From contig VXRS01000310.1 of assembly GCA_009838385.1 (NCBI GenBank), forward strand, positions 3,090-11,292: a stretch of DNA of 8,203 bases, given 5' to 3'. This DNA is from Dehalococcoidia bacterium (GTDB lineage Bacteria; Chloroflexota; Dehalococcoidia; Tepidiformales; Tepidiformaceae). The notes below the pieces were generated by a model. That model had not been told where the DNA came from. It ran no database searches and saw only the letters and a program-made list of their open reading frames with translations. Shown one piece after another: positions 1 through 7,497 of the stretch. The position numbers were made by a program, and so were the translations under genes. Each line of letters begins with the position of its first letter. Position 1 is the first letter of the stretch.

Positions 1-855
1 GATGCGGGCCGCTGGTCCAGCCTCTGGGTCTACGACCACTTCTTCCCGCCCGTCCCCAACCTCGGCAACGAGATCCCCACCTTCGAGGCCTACGCCCTCC
101 TCGCAGGCCTCGCCGCCACCACCGAGCGCGTGCGCCTCGGCACCCTTGTCACCGGCAACACGTACCGCAACCCCGCCCTCGTCGCCAAGATGATCGCGAC
201 CATGGACGACATGAGCGGTGGCCGCATGAACGTCGGCATCGGCGCCGCCTGGTTCGAGCGCGAGCACACCGCCTTCGGCTGGCAGTTCCCCTCCCTCAAG
301 GAGCGCCTCGACCGCCTCGAAGAGGCCGTCCAGGTCATCCGCCTCCTCTTCGAGAGCGAAGGCCCCGTCACCTTCGAGGGCGAGTACTACTCCCTCGACG
401 ACACCCCCTTCGAACCCAAGTGCATCCAGCAGCCCCACGCCCCCATCATGGTTGGCGGCGGCGGCGAGAAGCGCACCCTCCGCACCTGCGCCCGCTACGG
501 CGACATCATGAACGTCGACGGCCCGCCCGACTTCGTCCGCCGCAAGATCGAGGTGCTGGAGCAGCACTGCGCCGACATCGGCCGCGACCCCGCCGAGATC
601 AAGAAGAGCATCCAGCTCACCTGCGTCCTCCAGGACGACCCCGAGAAGGCCGCCATGTGGCGCGAACGCTACGGCGGCCACCTCACCCCCGAGGAACGCG
701 AGCGCGACCTCGCCATCGGTCCCGCCGAGCGCATCGTCGAGGTGCTCCACCGCTACGAGGAGGTCGGCGTCGAGGAGGCCATCTTCGCCCGCATGCCCAA
801 CAACCCCCGCCTCTACCAGCGCCTCGACGACGAGGTCCTCAGCGCCTTCGCCTGA
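1..855 (+). CDS. LLM-class (luciferase-like) F420-dependent oxidoreductase, 5'-truncated
   Basis: The reading frame is open from base 1 to the TGA at 853-855, giving 284 visible residues; the start lies before the window. The product looks like a luciferase-like (beta/alpha)8-barrel flavin/F420 oxidoreductase. Seen in order: SLWVYDHFFP near the N-terminus, then RVRLGTLVTGNTYRNP, SGGRMNVGIGAAWFEREH, an ERLDRLEEAVQVIRLL helix, the VTFEGEYY strand, and PIMVGGGGEKRTLR. This motif series is what I know from the actinobacterial F420-dependent subfamily typified by M. tuberculosis Rv1855c, and the order fits an almost complete protein missing only its first 20-40 residues. The cofactor (F420 or FMN) and the substrate cannot be decided here. 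It is co-directional with the P450 gene 72 bp downstream, but the gap holds an inverted repeat, so co-transcription is uncertain. Confidence 0.88.
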   Translation, partial: DAGRWSSLWVYDHFFPPVPNLGNEIPTFEAYALLAGLAATTERVRLGTLVTGNTYRNPALVAKMIATMDDMSGGRMNVGIGAAWFEREHTAFGWQFPSLKERLDRLEEAVQVIRLLFESEGPVTFEGEYYSLDDTPFEPKCIQQPHAPIMVGGGGEKRTLRTCARYGDIMNVDGPPDFVRRKIEVLEQHCADIGRDPAEIKKSIQLTCVLQDDPEKAAMWRERYGGHLTPEERERDLAIGPAERIVEVLHRYEEVGVEEAIFARMPNNPRLYQRLDDEVLSAFA

Positions 856-880
856 CGCCCGCCACCCCTCCCCGAAGGCG
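843..880 (+). other. Inverted repeat across the LLM gene stop codon
   Basis: CGCCTTCG (843-850) and CGAAGGCG (873-880) are perfect 8-bp reverse complements separated by 22 nt. The left arm lies in the last codons of the LLM oxidoreductase gene, and the TGA stop is in the loop. There is no T-tract after the right arm; instead TATCCT (881-886), a weak -10-like hexamer, follows without a convincing -35. It could be a transcript-end hairpin that separates the LLM gene from the P450 operon, or chance in GC-rich DNA. Confidence 0.3.
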
Positions 881-927
881 TATCCTGATCCGTTACAGCG
901 AGCCGTGCGCTCGACGGGAGCCGAACC

Positions 928-2253
928 ATGAGGGCAGGAGAGAAGGCGGCCGAACGCCTCAAGACCGAGATCGACCCGCGCGAGTTCGATTCCCCCGAAT
1001 ACCGCAAGGACCCCTTCCCCGTCTACAAGCGCCTGCGCGACCACCGCCCCCTCTTCCGCGACGGGTTCCACGGGCGCTGGGTGCTGAGCCGCTACGACGA
1101 CATCGTCGGCGTCTTCCAGGACAACGAGCACTACGACCGCGCCACCTATAACCCCGACGGCCCCTACAAGTTCGGCGAGCGCTCCGTCTTCGGCCCCAAC
1201 ATCCTCGAGTACGGCAACAGCCAGCGGCACCGCTGGATGCGCAACATCGTCGCCGACCAGTTCGTCGGCAACCGCCTCGGGGCCTTCATCCCTTACATCG
1301 AGATGATCGCCCGCGAGCTCCTCGACAAGATCGCCGAGAAGGCCGCCGACGATATCGCCAAGGGCTTCTCCGATACGGGCGAGGTCGAGCTGGTCAGCCA
1401 GTTCACGAACCAGTTCCCCGTGCGCGTCATCTCCAACATGCTCGGCCTCCCCCGCCACGATGAGGACACATTCGTCAGCTGGTACCAGCGCCTCATCTCC
1501 GGCATGGGCTCCGGCCAGTACTACGTCGACGGCATCCACGCCCGCGACGAGATCTGGGACTACCTCGAACCCATCATCGAAGAGCGCATGAAGAATCCCG
1601 GCGAAGACCTCGTCTCCCGCATCGTCACCGCCGAGCTGCAGGGCAAGCGCATGAACGTCGAGGAGGTCAAGGGCTTCGTCGCCCTCCTCCTCGCCGCCGG
1701 TGGCGACACCACCGACAAGGCCATCGCCAACATGTGGTACCACATGCTCTACACCCGCCCCGACCAGTTCGAGGAGGTCCAGCGCGACCACGCCCTCTGG
1801 ACCAACGTCTTCACCGAGATGATGCGCTACGACCCGGTCGTCCACGGCCAGGGGCGGCGCACCACCTGCGAGATCGAGATGTACGGCGAGGTCATCCCCG
1901 AGCGCGCCTCCGTCTCGCTGCTGCTCGGCGCCGGGAATCGCGATGAGCGTGTGTTCAAGGACCCGGACACCTACGATGTCTTCCGGGACGACCTGCACAT
2001 GGGCCGCGAACTGCGCTCCGGACGCTACCCCGATGGCCGCGCCGGCCACCTTGGCTTTGGCATGGGCCAGCACTTCTGCATGGGCTACGCCATGGCCCGC
2101 CAGGAGGCGATCATCGCGAGCACGCGCCTCTGCGAGGCCATGAAGAACCCCCGTCCCAAGTTCCCTACCCACGAGGGCATCACCGGACCCAACATCAACG
2201 AGGGCGGCTTCCGCGCCCCTCGCGAGCTCTGGGTCCAGTTCGACGTCGCCTAG
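928..2253 (+). CDS. Cytochrome P450
   Basis: Soluble bacterial cytochrome P450 of 441 residues, within the usual size range. The oxygen-activating I-helix motif is A257-G-G-D-T-T262, the ExxR pair of the K-helix is E297/R300 (EMMR), and the heme-binding loop FGMGQHFCMG has the thiolate ligand at Cys384. The segment before the heme loop, GAGNRDERVFKDPDTYDVFR, is the usual family signature. There is no N-terminal membrane anchor. The start is set by GGGAG at 916-920, 7 nt before the ATG. Two-component bacterial P450s need a ferredoxin and a reductase, and neither is encoded beside it on this strand. A Rieske oxygenase gene follows 31 bp downstream, and CoA ligase and thiolase genes lie further on, so a hydroxylation step in degradation of a hydrophobic substrate is likely. 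The CYP family and substrate are not identifiable by eye. Confidence 0.95.
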   Translation: MRAGEKAAERLKTEIDPREFDSPEYRKDPFPVYKRLRDHRPLFRDGFHGRWVLSRYDDIVGVFQDNEHYDRATYNPDGPYKFGERSVFGPNILEYGNSQRHRWMRNIVADQFVGNRLGAFIPYIEMIARELLDKIAEKAADDIAKGFSDTGEVELVSQFTNQFPVRVISNMLGLPRHDEDTFVSWYQRLISGMGSGQYYVDGIHARDEIWDYLEPIIEERMKNPGEDLVSRIVTAELQGKRMNVEEVKGFVALLLAAGGDTTDKAIANMWYHMLYTRPDQFEEVQRDHALWTNVFTEMMRYDPVVHGQGRRTTCEIEMYGEVIPERASVSLLLGAGNRDERVFKDPDTYDVFRDDLHMGRELRSGRYPDGRAGHLGFGMGQHFCMGYAMARQEAIIASTRLCEAMKNPRPKFPTHEGITGPNINEGGFRAPRELWVQFDVA

Positions 2254-2284
2254 GCGCGACACACCACCACAACCAGGAGACCGT

Positions 2285-3925
2285 ATGAAGTCCGAAGTCC
2301 ATCCCCTCAGCGGCGCCACCTACACCGAACTCGGCGATGGCAGGGTCCGCGTCGAGAAGGCGAAGAAGTACGGCATCTTCCAGTGGGACGGCCACCACCT
2401 CGAAGGTGACCTGAAGTACGCCGACCCCCACCTCCTCCAGTGGGTCGGCGGCCCCGAGCTTCCGCCCGAGTTCGTCGAGAACGACCCCCGCCGCTCCTCC
2501 CGCATGCTCGCCAATCGCGACGCGGCCGCCGCCGAGGCGCAGTACACGGGCGGCACGGCCCTCGCCGGCGAGATCGACGACACCTTCACCCGCTACACCG
2601 GCGACCCCGGCCGCGATACCCCCGCCGGTCGCCGCTCATCCGGCATCTCCTTCATGGAGCTCCTCGACGGCGACCAGTACCCCGAGCGCATCCCCGAGAC
2701 CCTGCGCATGGAAAACTCCCTCGAGGGCGGCGTCCGCAAGGTCCCGACCGAGCGCTACACGCAGAAGAAGTGGCATGACCTCGAGGTCGAGCGCCTCTGG
2801 AAGCGCGTCTGGCAGATGGCCTGCCACGTCGACGACATCCCCGAGGTCGGCGACTACATCGTCTACGATGTCGCCCACCTCTCCTGGATCGTCGTCCGCA
2901 CCGGCGAGAACGAGTTCAAGGCCTACAACAACGCCTGCCTCCACCGCGGCCGCCAGCTGCGCGAGTTCGACGGCAAGAAGGCGACCGAGTTCCGCTGCCC
3001 CTTCCACGGCTGGTGCTGGGAGATCGACGGCTCCCTCCGCGAGATCCCCTCGGAGTGGGACTTCCCCGAGGTGCGCGAGGACGCCAGCCACCTGCGCGAG
3101 GCGAAGACCGGCACCTGGGGCGGCTTCGTCTTCATCAACCCCGACCCCGACAGCGAGTCATTCGAGGACTACCTCGGCGACCTGCCGAAGCACTACGAGA
3201 AGTACGACTACGAGAAGAAGTACAAGCAGATGCACGTGGCGAAGATCGTGCGCGCCAACTGGAAGGCCAACCAGGAAGCCTTCATGGAGGGCTACCACAT
3301 CATCGCCACCCACCCGCAGCTCATGATCTACGGGGGCGACGGCGCCAACCACCAGTACGACTCCTTCGGCAACTGGTCCCGCGCCGTCACCGTCGCCGCC
3401 CGCACGAGCGCCCACCGCAACATCCACCCCGACCGCGACGAGATCTTCGCCACCCGCCACCGGATGGCCGACATGATGCGTGAGACCCTGCGGGAGACCA
3501 TCGGCGACCGCGTCGACGCCTACTGCGACGCCGAGCTTATCGACGGGCAGTACAACAACCTCTTCCCCAACTTCCACCCCTGGGGCTCGTTCAGCCGCAT
3601 CGTCTACCGCTTCCGCCCCTACGGCGACAACCCCGACATGAGCATCATGGAGGTCATCTACCTCGCCCCCTGGCCCGCGGGCAAGCCCAAGCCGCCTGCC
3701 GCCCAGATCCACTGGCTCGGGCCCGATGAGCACTGGACCGAAGCCCCCGAGATGGGCGGTCTCGCCCGCGTCCTCAACCAGGACAGCTACAACCTGCCCA
3801 AGGTCCAGAAGGGCCTCAAGACCAAGCAGGACCCCTACATCTACCTGGCTGCCTACGAGGAGGGGAAGGTCCGCCACTTCCACCACCTCTACGACCAGTG
3901 GGTCGCCTACGACGACGGCGAGTAG
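2285..3925 (+). CDS. Rieske non-heme iron oxygenase alpha subunit with N-terminal extension
   Basis: Aromatic-ring-hydroxylating-type oxygenase, 546 residues; most alpha subunits have about 400-460. The Rieske [2Fe-2S] site is C218-L-H220 and C238-P-F-H241-G-W, with 17 residues between the halves. The mononuclear iron site is in N325-WKANQEAFMEGYH338-IIATH343, with Asp500 (NQDSYN) as the expected third ligand; together these are a complete 2-His-1-carboxylate set. Residues 1 to about 122 precede the point where homologues I know begin (about FMELLDGD, F123) and form an extra module containing YGIFQWDGHHLEGD and ADPHLLQWVGGPELP. The start is well supported by AGGAG at 2275-2279, 5 nt before the ATG. 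The gene is 31 bp after the P450 gene and probably co-transcribed with it. A beta subunit, ferredoxin and reductase are absent nearby, so electrons must come from proteins encoded elsewhere. Substrate unknown. Confidence 0.95.
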   Translation: MKSEVHPLSGATYTELGDGRVRVEKAKKYGIFQWDGHHLEGDLKYADPHLLQWVGGPELPPEFVENDPRRSSRMLANRDAAAAEAQYTGGTALAGEIDDTFTRYTGDPGRDTPAGRRSSGISFMELLDGDQYPERIPETLRMENSLEGGVRKVPTERYTQKKWHDLEVERLWKRVWQMACHVDDIPEVGDYIVYDVAHLSWIVVRTGENEFKAYNNACLHRGRQLREFDGKKATEFRCPFHGWCWEIDGSLREIPSEWDFPEVREDASHLREAKTGTWGGFVFINPDPDSESFEDYLGDLPKHYEKYDYEKKYKQMHVAKIVRANWKANQEAFMEGYHIIATHPQLMIYGGDGANHQYDSFGNWSRAVTVAARTSAHRNIHPDRDEIFATRHRMADMMRETLRETIGDRVDAYCDAELIDGQYNNLFPNFHPWGSFSRIVYRFRPYGDNPDMSIMEVIYLAPWPAGKPKPPAAQIHWLGPDEHWTEAPEMGGLARVLNQDSYNLPKVQKGLKTKQDPYIYLAAYEEGKVRHFHHLYDQWVAYDDGE

Positions 3926-3947
3926 GGCCTGAGGCCAACCCGCACCC

Positions 3948-4142
3948 GTGCCCCTGCGGCGCTGCAAGTTCTGTACCCAGCCTCCCCTGGAGGAGGTCGC
4001 CGTCTCCATGTGGACGGACGACCCCTCCGACGTGCGCCGCGACACCATCAAGCTCTGCCGCAAGCACCTCGTCCGCCTGCGCAAGGCGGGGGATACGGGC
4101 CACGAGCACCGCGGCGTCCGCTACCGCCCCGGCTTCTGGTAG
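3948..4142 (+). CDS. Small Cys/His-rich protein, probable zinc-binding, GTG start
   Basis: Predicted 64-residue protein that I do not recognise as a named family. It has C6-K-F-C9 near the N-terminus and C37-R-K-H40 in the middle, a plausible four-ligand zinc site (CxxC-x27-CxxxH). It is otherwise charged, with a basic C-terminus, and has no membrane segment or signal peptide. The GTG at 3948 is the only usable start after the in-frame TGA at 3930-3932, apart from an internal ATG at 4008 that would delete the first Cys pair. The Shine-Dalgarno sequence is weak (TGAGG, roughly 13 nt upstream). It lies 22 bp after the Rieske gene and 54 bp before the thiolase gene, so translation coupled to the upstream gene is plausible. 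C-biased third positions match the neighbours, which supports real coding. The role is unknown; an accessory or chaperone role for the oxygenases is speculation. Confidence 0.65.
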   Translation: MPLRRCKFCTQPPLEEVAVSMWTDDPSDVRRDTIKLCRKHLVRLRKAGDTGHEHRGVRYRPGFW

Positions 4143-4196
4143 GCTCGCCTCGCTGCGGACGAGCCCGCCACGGCCGTCCCCCGGAGGTCCATCGCC

Positions 4197-5381
4197 ATGC
4201 GTGAAGCCGTCATCGTCTCCACCGCCCGCACTGCCATCGGCAAGGCCTATCGCGGAGCCTTCAACGACACCCCCGCTCCCACCATGGCCGCCCCCGCCAT
4301 GGTGGCGGTCGTCGCCCGCGCGGGCATCGATCCGGCCGAAGTCGACGACGTCATCGTCGGCTCCGCCCTCCAGCAGGGAACGCAGGGGTTCAACGTAGGC
4401 CGCCAGGTCGCCATGGCCGCCGGCCTCCCCGTGAGCGTCTCCGGCCAGTCCATCGACCGCCAGTGCTCGTCCGGGCTCATGGCCGTCTCCGCCGCCGCCA
4501 AGCAGATCATGATCGACGGCATGGAGACCGTCATCGCCGGCGGCATCGAGTCCATCAGCCTCGTCCAGAACAAGAACCAGAACTCCTTCCGCGCCCAGGA
4601 CCCCAACGTCCTCGAAGCCACCCCCGACATGTACATGCCCATGATCACGACCGCCGAGGTCGTCTCGAAGCGCTACGACATCACCCGCGAGGTTCAGGAC
4701 GAGTACTCCCTCCAGAGCCAGCGCCGCACCGCCGCCGCCCAGGACGCTGGCCTGTTCGCCGACGAGATCGTCCCCAGCAACGTCACCAAGATCGTCGTCG
4801 ACCGCGAGACCGGCGAGACGAGCAAGCAGGACGTCACCATCGACATGGACGAGTGCAACCGCCCCTCGACCAACGCTGAGGGCCTCGCCAAGCTCCCGCC
4901 CGTAATGGGCGAGGACGGCTATATCACCGCCGGCAACGCCAGCCAGCTCTCCGACGGCTTCGCCGCCTGCGCCCTCATGGAGGCGTCCGCCGCCGAGAAA
5001 CGCGGCCTCCAGCCCCTCGGCTACTACCGCGGCATGGCCGTCGCCGGCTGTGAGCCCGACGAGATGGGCATCGGCCCCATCTACGCCGTGCCCAGGCTCC
5101 TCGAGCGCACCGGTCTCACCATGGACGACATCGACCTCTGGGAGCTGAACGAAGCCTTCGCCTGCCAGGTCGTCTACTGCCGCGACCAGCTCGGCATCCC
5201 CGATGAGAACCTCAACGTGAACGGCGGCGCAATCTCCATCGGCCACCCCTACGGCATGAGCGGCACGCGCATGGTCGGCCACGCGCTCATGGAGGGGAAG
5301 CGCCGCGGCGCTCGCTACGCCGTCATCACCATGTGCGTCGGAGGCGGCATGGGCGCTGCGGGTCTCTTCGAGGTCGCCTGA
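4197..5381 (+). CDS. Thiolase (acetyl-CoA acyltransferase)
   Basis: Thiolase-superfamily enzyme, 394 residues, the normal family length. It catalyses CoA-dependent cleavage of 3-ketoacyl-CoA (degradative) or its reverse. The nucleophile is C90 in the loop [10 protein letters not shown]. Downstream are N318-EAF (oxyanion-hole Asn), G349-H350-P351 and C380 in [14 protein letters not shown], completing the Cys-His-Cys catalytic set. The N-terminus [21 protein letters not shown] is typical. The start is supported by GGAGG at 4183-4187, 9 nt before the ATG. The CoA ligase gene begins 1 nt after the stop codon. With the ligase and oxygenases around it, a beta-oxidation role in side-chain or ring-product degradation is more likely than acetoacetyl-CoA synthesis, but the chain length accepted cannot be read from sequence. 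Confidence 0.95.
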   Translation: MREAVIVSTARTAIGKAYRGAFNDTPAPTMAAPAMVAVVARAGIDPAEVDDVIVGSALQQGTQGFNVGRQVAMAAGLPVSVSGQSIDRQCSSGLMAVSAAAKQIMIDGMETVIAGGIESISLVQNKNQNSFRAQDPNVLEATPDMYMPMITTAEVVSKRYDITREVQDEYSLQSQRRTAAAQDAGLFADEIVPSNVTKIVVDRETGETSKQDVTIDMDECNRPSTNAEGLAKLPPVMGEDGYITAGNASQLSDGFAACALMEASAAEKRGLQPLGYYRGMAVAGCEPDEMGIGPIYAVPRLLERTGLTMDDIDLWELNEAFACQVVYCRDQLGIPDENLNVNGGAISIGHPYGMSGTRMVGHALMEGKRRGARYAVITMCVGGGMGAAGLFEVA

Positions 5382-5382
5382 C

Positions 5383-6954
5383 ATGGGCCAGTGGCTCGTC
5401 GGCGATATCCTCGAACGCAGCGTCCTCCTCTACGGTGACCGCCCCGCCGTCATCGACGGCGAAGTGCGCCGCACCTATTCCGAGACGTCCGAGCGCATCC
5501 GCTCCCTCGCCGCGGGCATCCTCTCGCTCGGCGTCGAGCCCGGGGACCACATCGGCATCCTCGCCAACAACTCCCACCGCTACTTCGAGACGTACTTCGC
5601 CGCCCACTACGCGGGCACGACCCTCGCGCCCCTGAACATCCGCCTCTCCGGCCCCGAGCTTGAGTTCATCATCAACGACGGGGAGCTGCGCGCCCTGCTC
5701 GTCGGACCCGAGTACCTCGAGCTGCTCGCCTCGTTCCGCGATCGCCTCCCGAAGCTCGAGCACGTCGTGGTCCTCGCCGACAGCGCCGGCGAAGGGATGC
5801 ACGCCTACGAGGACCTCGTCGCCGGGAACGAACCGCTCGCCGCTGCCGCCCGCGACTGGCACGAGGACGACATGATCAACCTCTGCTACACCGGCGGCAC
5901 TACCGGCCTCCCCAAGGGGGTCATGCTCTCCCAGCGCAACGTCGTCTCCAACTCCCAGCACATCCAGATGACGTTCGCCTTCGAGGAGCCCGACGTGTGG
6001 CTCCACGCCGCTCCCATGTTCCACCTCGCCGACGCCTGGGCCTGCTACTCGGTCACCGCGGCCGGCGGCGCCCACGCCTTCATCCCCGGCTTCGCTCCCG
6101 ACGCCTTCCTCGCCGTCGTGCAGGAGGCGCGCGTCACCGCCACCATCCTCGTCCCGACCATGATCAACTTCGTCGTGAACCACCCCACCGTGGGCGACTA
6201 CGACCTCTCCTCGCTGCGGGCCCTCCTCTTCGGCGCCTCCCCCATGCCCACCGACCGCATCCTCGCCGCCCGCGAGATCTTCGGCCCCATCCTCGCCCAG
6301 GCCTACGGCATGACCGAGACCGCCCCGCTACTCTGCGCCCAGCGCCTCGAGTGGCTCGACTACGACACCCCCGAGGGAATCGACCGCCTCGCCTCCTGCG
6401 GGCGCCAGGTCCAGGGCGTCGCCGTCCACGTCGTCGACGACAACGACGTGCCCGTCCCCGCCGGCGGCACCGGCGAGATCGTCGCCCGCGGGCCGAACGT
6501 CATGCTCGGCTACTGGAACCGCCCCGAGGAGACCGAGGCCGTGCTCCGTGACGGCTGGATGCACACCGGCGACGTCGCCCGCATCGACGAGCAGGGCTTC
6601 ATCTACATCGTCGACCGCTCCAAGGACATGATCGTGAGCGGCGGCGAGAACGTGTACACGACCGAGACCGAGGGAGCGCTCTACGAGCACCCCGCCGTCC
6701 TTGAGGCCGCCGTCTTCGGCATTCCCGACGACCGCTGGGGCGAGGCCGTCCACGCCGCCGTGGTCCTGCGCGAAGGCGCCAGTGCGAGTGAGGCCGACCT
6801 CATCGAGCACTGCCACACGCTCATCGCCGGCTACAAGTCCCCCAAGAGCGTCGAGTTCCATGAGACGCCGCTCCCCAAGTCCGGCGCCGGCAAGATCCTC
6901 AAGACGAACCTGCGCGCCCCCTGGTGGGAGGGCTACGAGCGAGGCGTCAACTAG
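5383..6954 (+). CDS. Acyl-CoA synthetase (AMP-forming, FadD-like)
   Basis: ANL-superfamily acid:CoA ligase, 523 residues, the usual length. It activates a carboxylic acid to an acyl-adenylate and then to acyl-CoA. Motifs in order: phosphate-binding loop Y169-TGGTTGLPKG, Y308-GMTET, GWMHTGD397 (ribose-binding Asp), hinge region DRSKDMIVSGGENVY (from about D411), and the C-terminal catalytic Lys504 in PKSGAGK. All core catalytic residues are present. The ATG is 1 nt after the thiolase stop; its probable Shine-Dalgarno, GAGG at 5370-5373, lies inside the thiolase gene, which suggests translational coupling. The TAG stop (6952-6954) overlaps the stop of the convergent ferredoxin-like gene. The subfamily resembles medium/long-chain fatty acyl-CoA ligases; the actual acid in this cluster is unknown. 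Confidence 0.95.
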   Translation: MGQWLVGDILERSVLLYGDRPAVIDGEVRRTYSETSERIRSLAAGILSLGVEPGDHIGILANNSHRYFETYFAAHYAGTTLAPLNIRLSGPELEFIINDGELRALLVGPEYLELLASFRDRLPKLEHVVVLADSAGEGMHAYEDLVAGNEPLAAAARDWHEDDMINLCYTGGTTGLPKGVMLSQRNVVSNSQHIQMTFAFEEPDVWLHAAPMFHLADAWACYSVTAAGGAHAFIPGFAPDAFLAVVQEARVTATILVPTMINFVVNHPTVGDYDLSSLRALLFGASPMPTDRILAAREIFGPILAQAYGMTETAPLLCAQRLEWLDYDTPEGIDRLASCGRQVQGVAVHVVDDNDVPVPAGGTGEIVARGPNVMLGYWNRPEETEAVLRDGWMHTGDVARIDEQGFIYIVDRSKDMIVSGGENVYTTETEGALYEHPAVLEAAVFGIPDDRWGEAVHAAVVLREGASASEADLIEHCHTLIAGYKSPKSVEFHETPLPKSGAGKILKTNLRAPWWEGYERGVN

Positions 6955-7340
6955 CCTTCGCCCTGGGTCGAGAGCGGGTTCTCCCCGATCAGGTAGTCGT
7001 CCACCGGCCGACCCTCCCCCAGGTCCTCCGCGATTACCTGGTCCAGCGCCTCCCGCTGCATGCCCGCGTACCACCGCCCCTCCGGGTACACGACCGCCGT
7101 CGGCCCGCTCTCGCAGATACGCAGGCAGCCCACCTTCGTCCGGTAGATGGGTGTGGCCCCCTCGCGCTTGTTCAGTTCGCCCACCCCACTCTTGAGCCGC
7201 GTCCAGGCGGCCATGCCCTCTTCGGGCGTGATGCAGTCCGGACCCGTGCAGATAAAGACGTGGCGGCCGTAGCCGCCCACGCCCCGCCGCTCCGCCTCCG
7301 CGCGCGCTCCGTCCAGATCGCTGTCTTGTTCGTCAGTCAT
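6951..7340 (-). CDS. Thioredoxin-fold [2Fe-2S] ferredoxin-like protein
   Basis: Predicted 129 residues from the ATG at 7338-7340. Four cysteines are arranged as C31-x4-C36-x35-C72-x3-C76, the ligand pattern of thioredoxin-like [2Fe-2S] ferredoxins and of the NuoE subunit of complex I. HVFICTGPDC forms the first half-site and GCLRICESGPTAVVYPEG the second, followed by WYAGM and a helix ending EDLGEGRP, all typical. The protein is a soluble electron carrier; its redox partners are unknown. A longer version from a GTG at 7404-7406 would add 22 residues (rich in Arg, Gly and Asp) that look non-conserved, so I prefer the internal ATG, although no clear Shine-Dalgarno sequence precedes it. TATCCT at 7356-7361 (minus strand) could be a -10 for a very short leader; weak. 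The gene is convergent with, and overlaps by 4 nt, the acyl-CoA synthetase gene. Confidence 0.88.
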   Translation of the reverse strand: MTDEQDSDLDGARAEAERRGVGGYGRHVFICTGPDCITPEEGMAAWTRLKSGVGELNKREGATPIYRTKVGCLRICESGPTAVVYPEGRWYAGMQREALDQVIAEDLGEGRPVDDYLIGENPLSTQGEG

Positions 7341-7406
7341 GCCGTTGTGCCCGTGAGGATAGGGGAATCCGTCGCGACGGTCCCGTTCGGACCCTCCCCG
7401 AGGCAC

Positions 7407-7444
7407 GAAAATGCCCGTCCCCGGTCCTGGCCGGCGACGGGCAT
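7407..7444 (-). terminator. Second tandem terminator-like hairpin
   Basis: ATGCCCGTC (7411-7419) and GACGGGCAT (7436-7444) form a perfect 9-bp stem, with CCGG (7421-7424) able to pair with CCGG (7431-7434) inside it. On the minus strand the stem is followed directly by a T-run (ATTTTCG, about 7405-7411), the form of an intrinsic terminator for transcripts coming from the zinc-ribbon gene. On the plus strand there is no T-tract after the stem. It lies upstream of the ferredoxin-like gene and would insulate it from read-through. Confidence 0.7.
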
Positions 7445-7473
7445 GAGAAACCCCCGCACGGGGCGGGGGCTTC
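7445..7473 (-). terminator. First terminator of the zinc-ribbon transcript
   Basis: On the minus strand GAA-G-CCCCCGC, loop CCCGT, GCGGGGG and then TTTCTC. The core stem pairs 7451-7457 with 7463-7469 (7 G-C pairs), with three further pairs outside one mismatch (7447-7449 with 7471-7473). It starts about 25 nt after the zinc-ribbon stop codon. The GC-rich stem followed by TTTCT is a standard intrinsic terminator for that gene. Confidence 0.78.
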
Positions 7474-7497
7474 AGGTCCAGAACGTGTGGCGAGCGA

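Noticed and set aside
3158..4084. Minus-strand open frame opposite the Rieske gene
   Set aside because: Antisense shadow with repetitive Val/Leu/Gly/Ala composition; the plus strand encodes intact Rieske and iron-site motifs.
4142..4165. GGCTCG/CGAGCC arms between the small-protein and thiolase genes as a terminator
   Set aside because: Only 6 bp with a 12-nt loop and no T-tract; the genes read as one operon.
3816..5384. Long minus-strand open frame (522 codons) opposite the thiolase gene
   Set aside because: It is the antisense of the thiolase and part of the Rieske gene. The product is Val/Gly/Asp/Ala-rich low-complexity sequence without motifs, as expected in GC-rich DNA with C-ending codons on the other strand.
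5326..7074. Two long minus-strand frames opposite the acyl-CoA synthetase
   Set aside because: They overlap the fully motif-supported ligase gene and have biased composition without recognisable domains.
7341..7406. GTG start at 7404-7406 for the ferredoxin-like gene (151 residues)
   Set aside because: The added 22 residues look non-conserved, would begin within the terminator's T-run, and have no Shine-Dalgarno; the ATG at 7340 fits the usual family start better, though not decisively.
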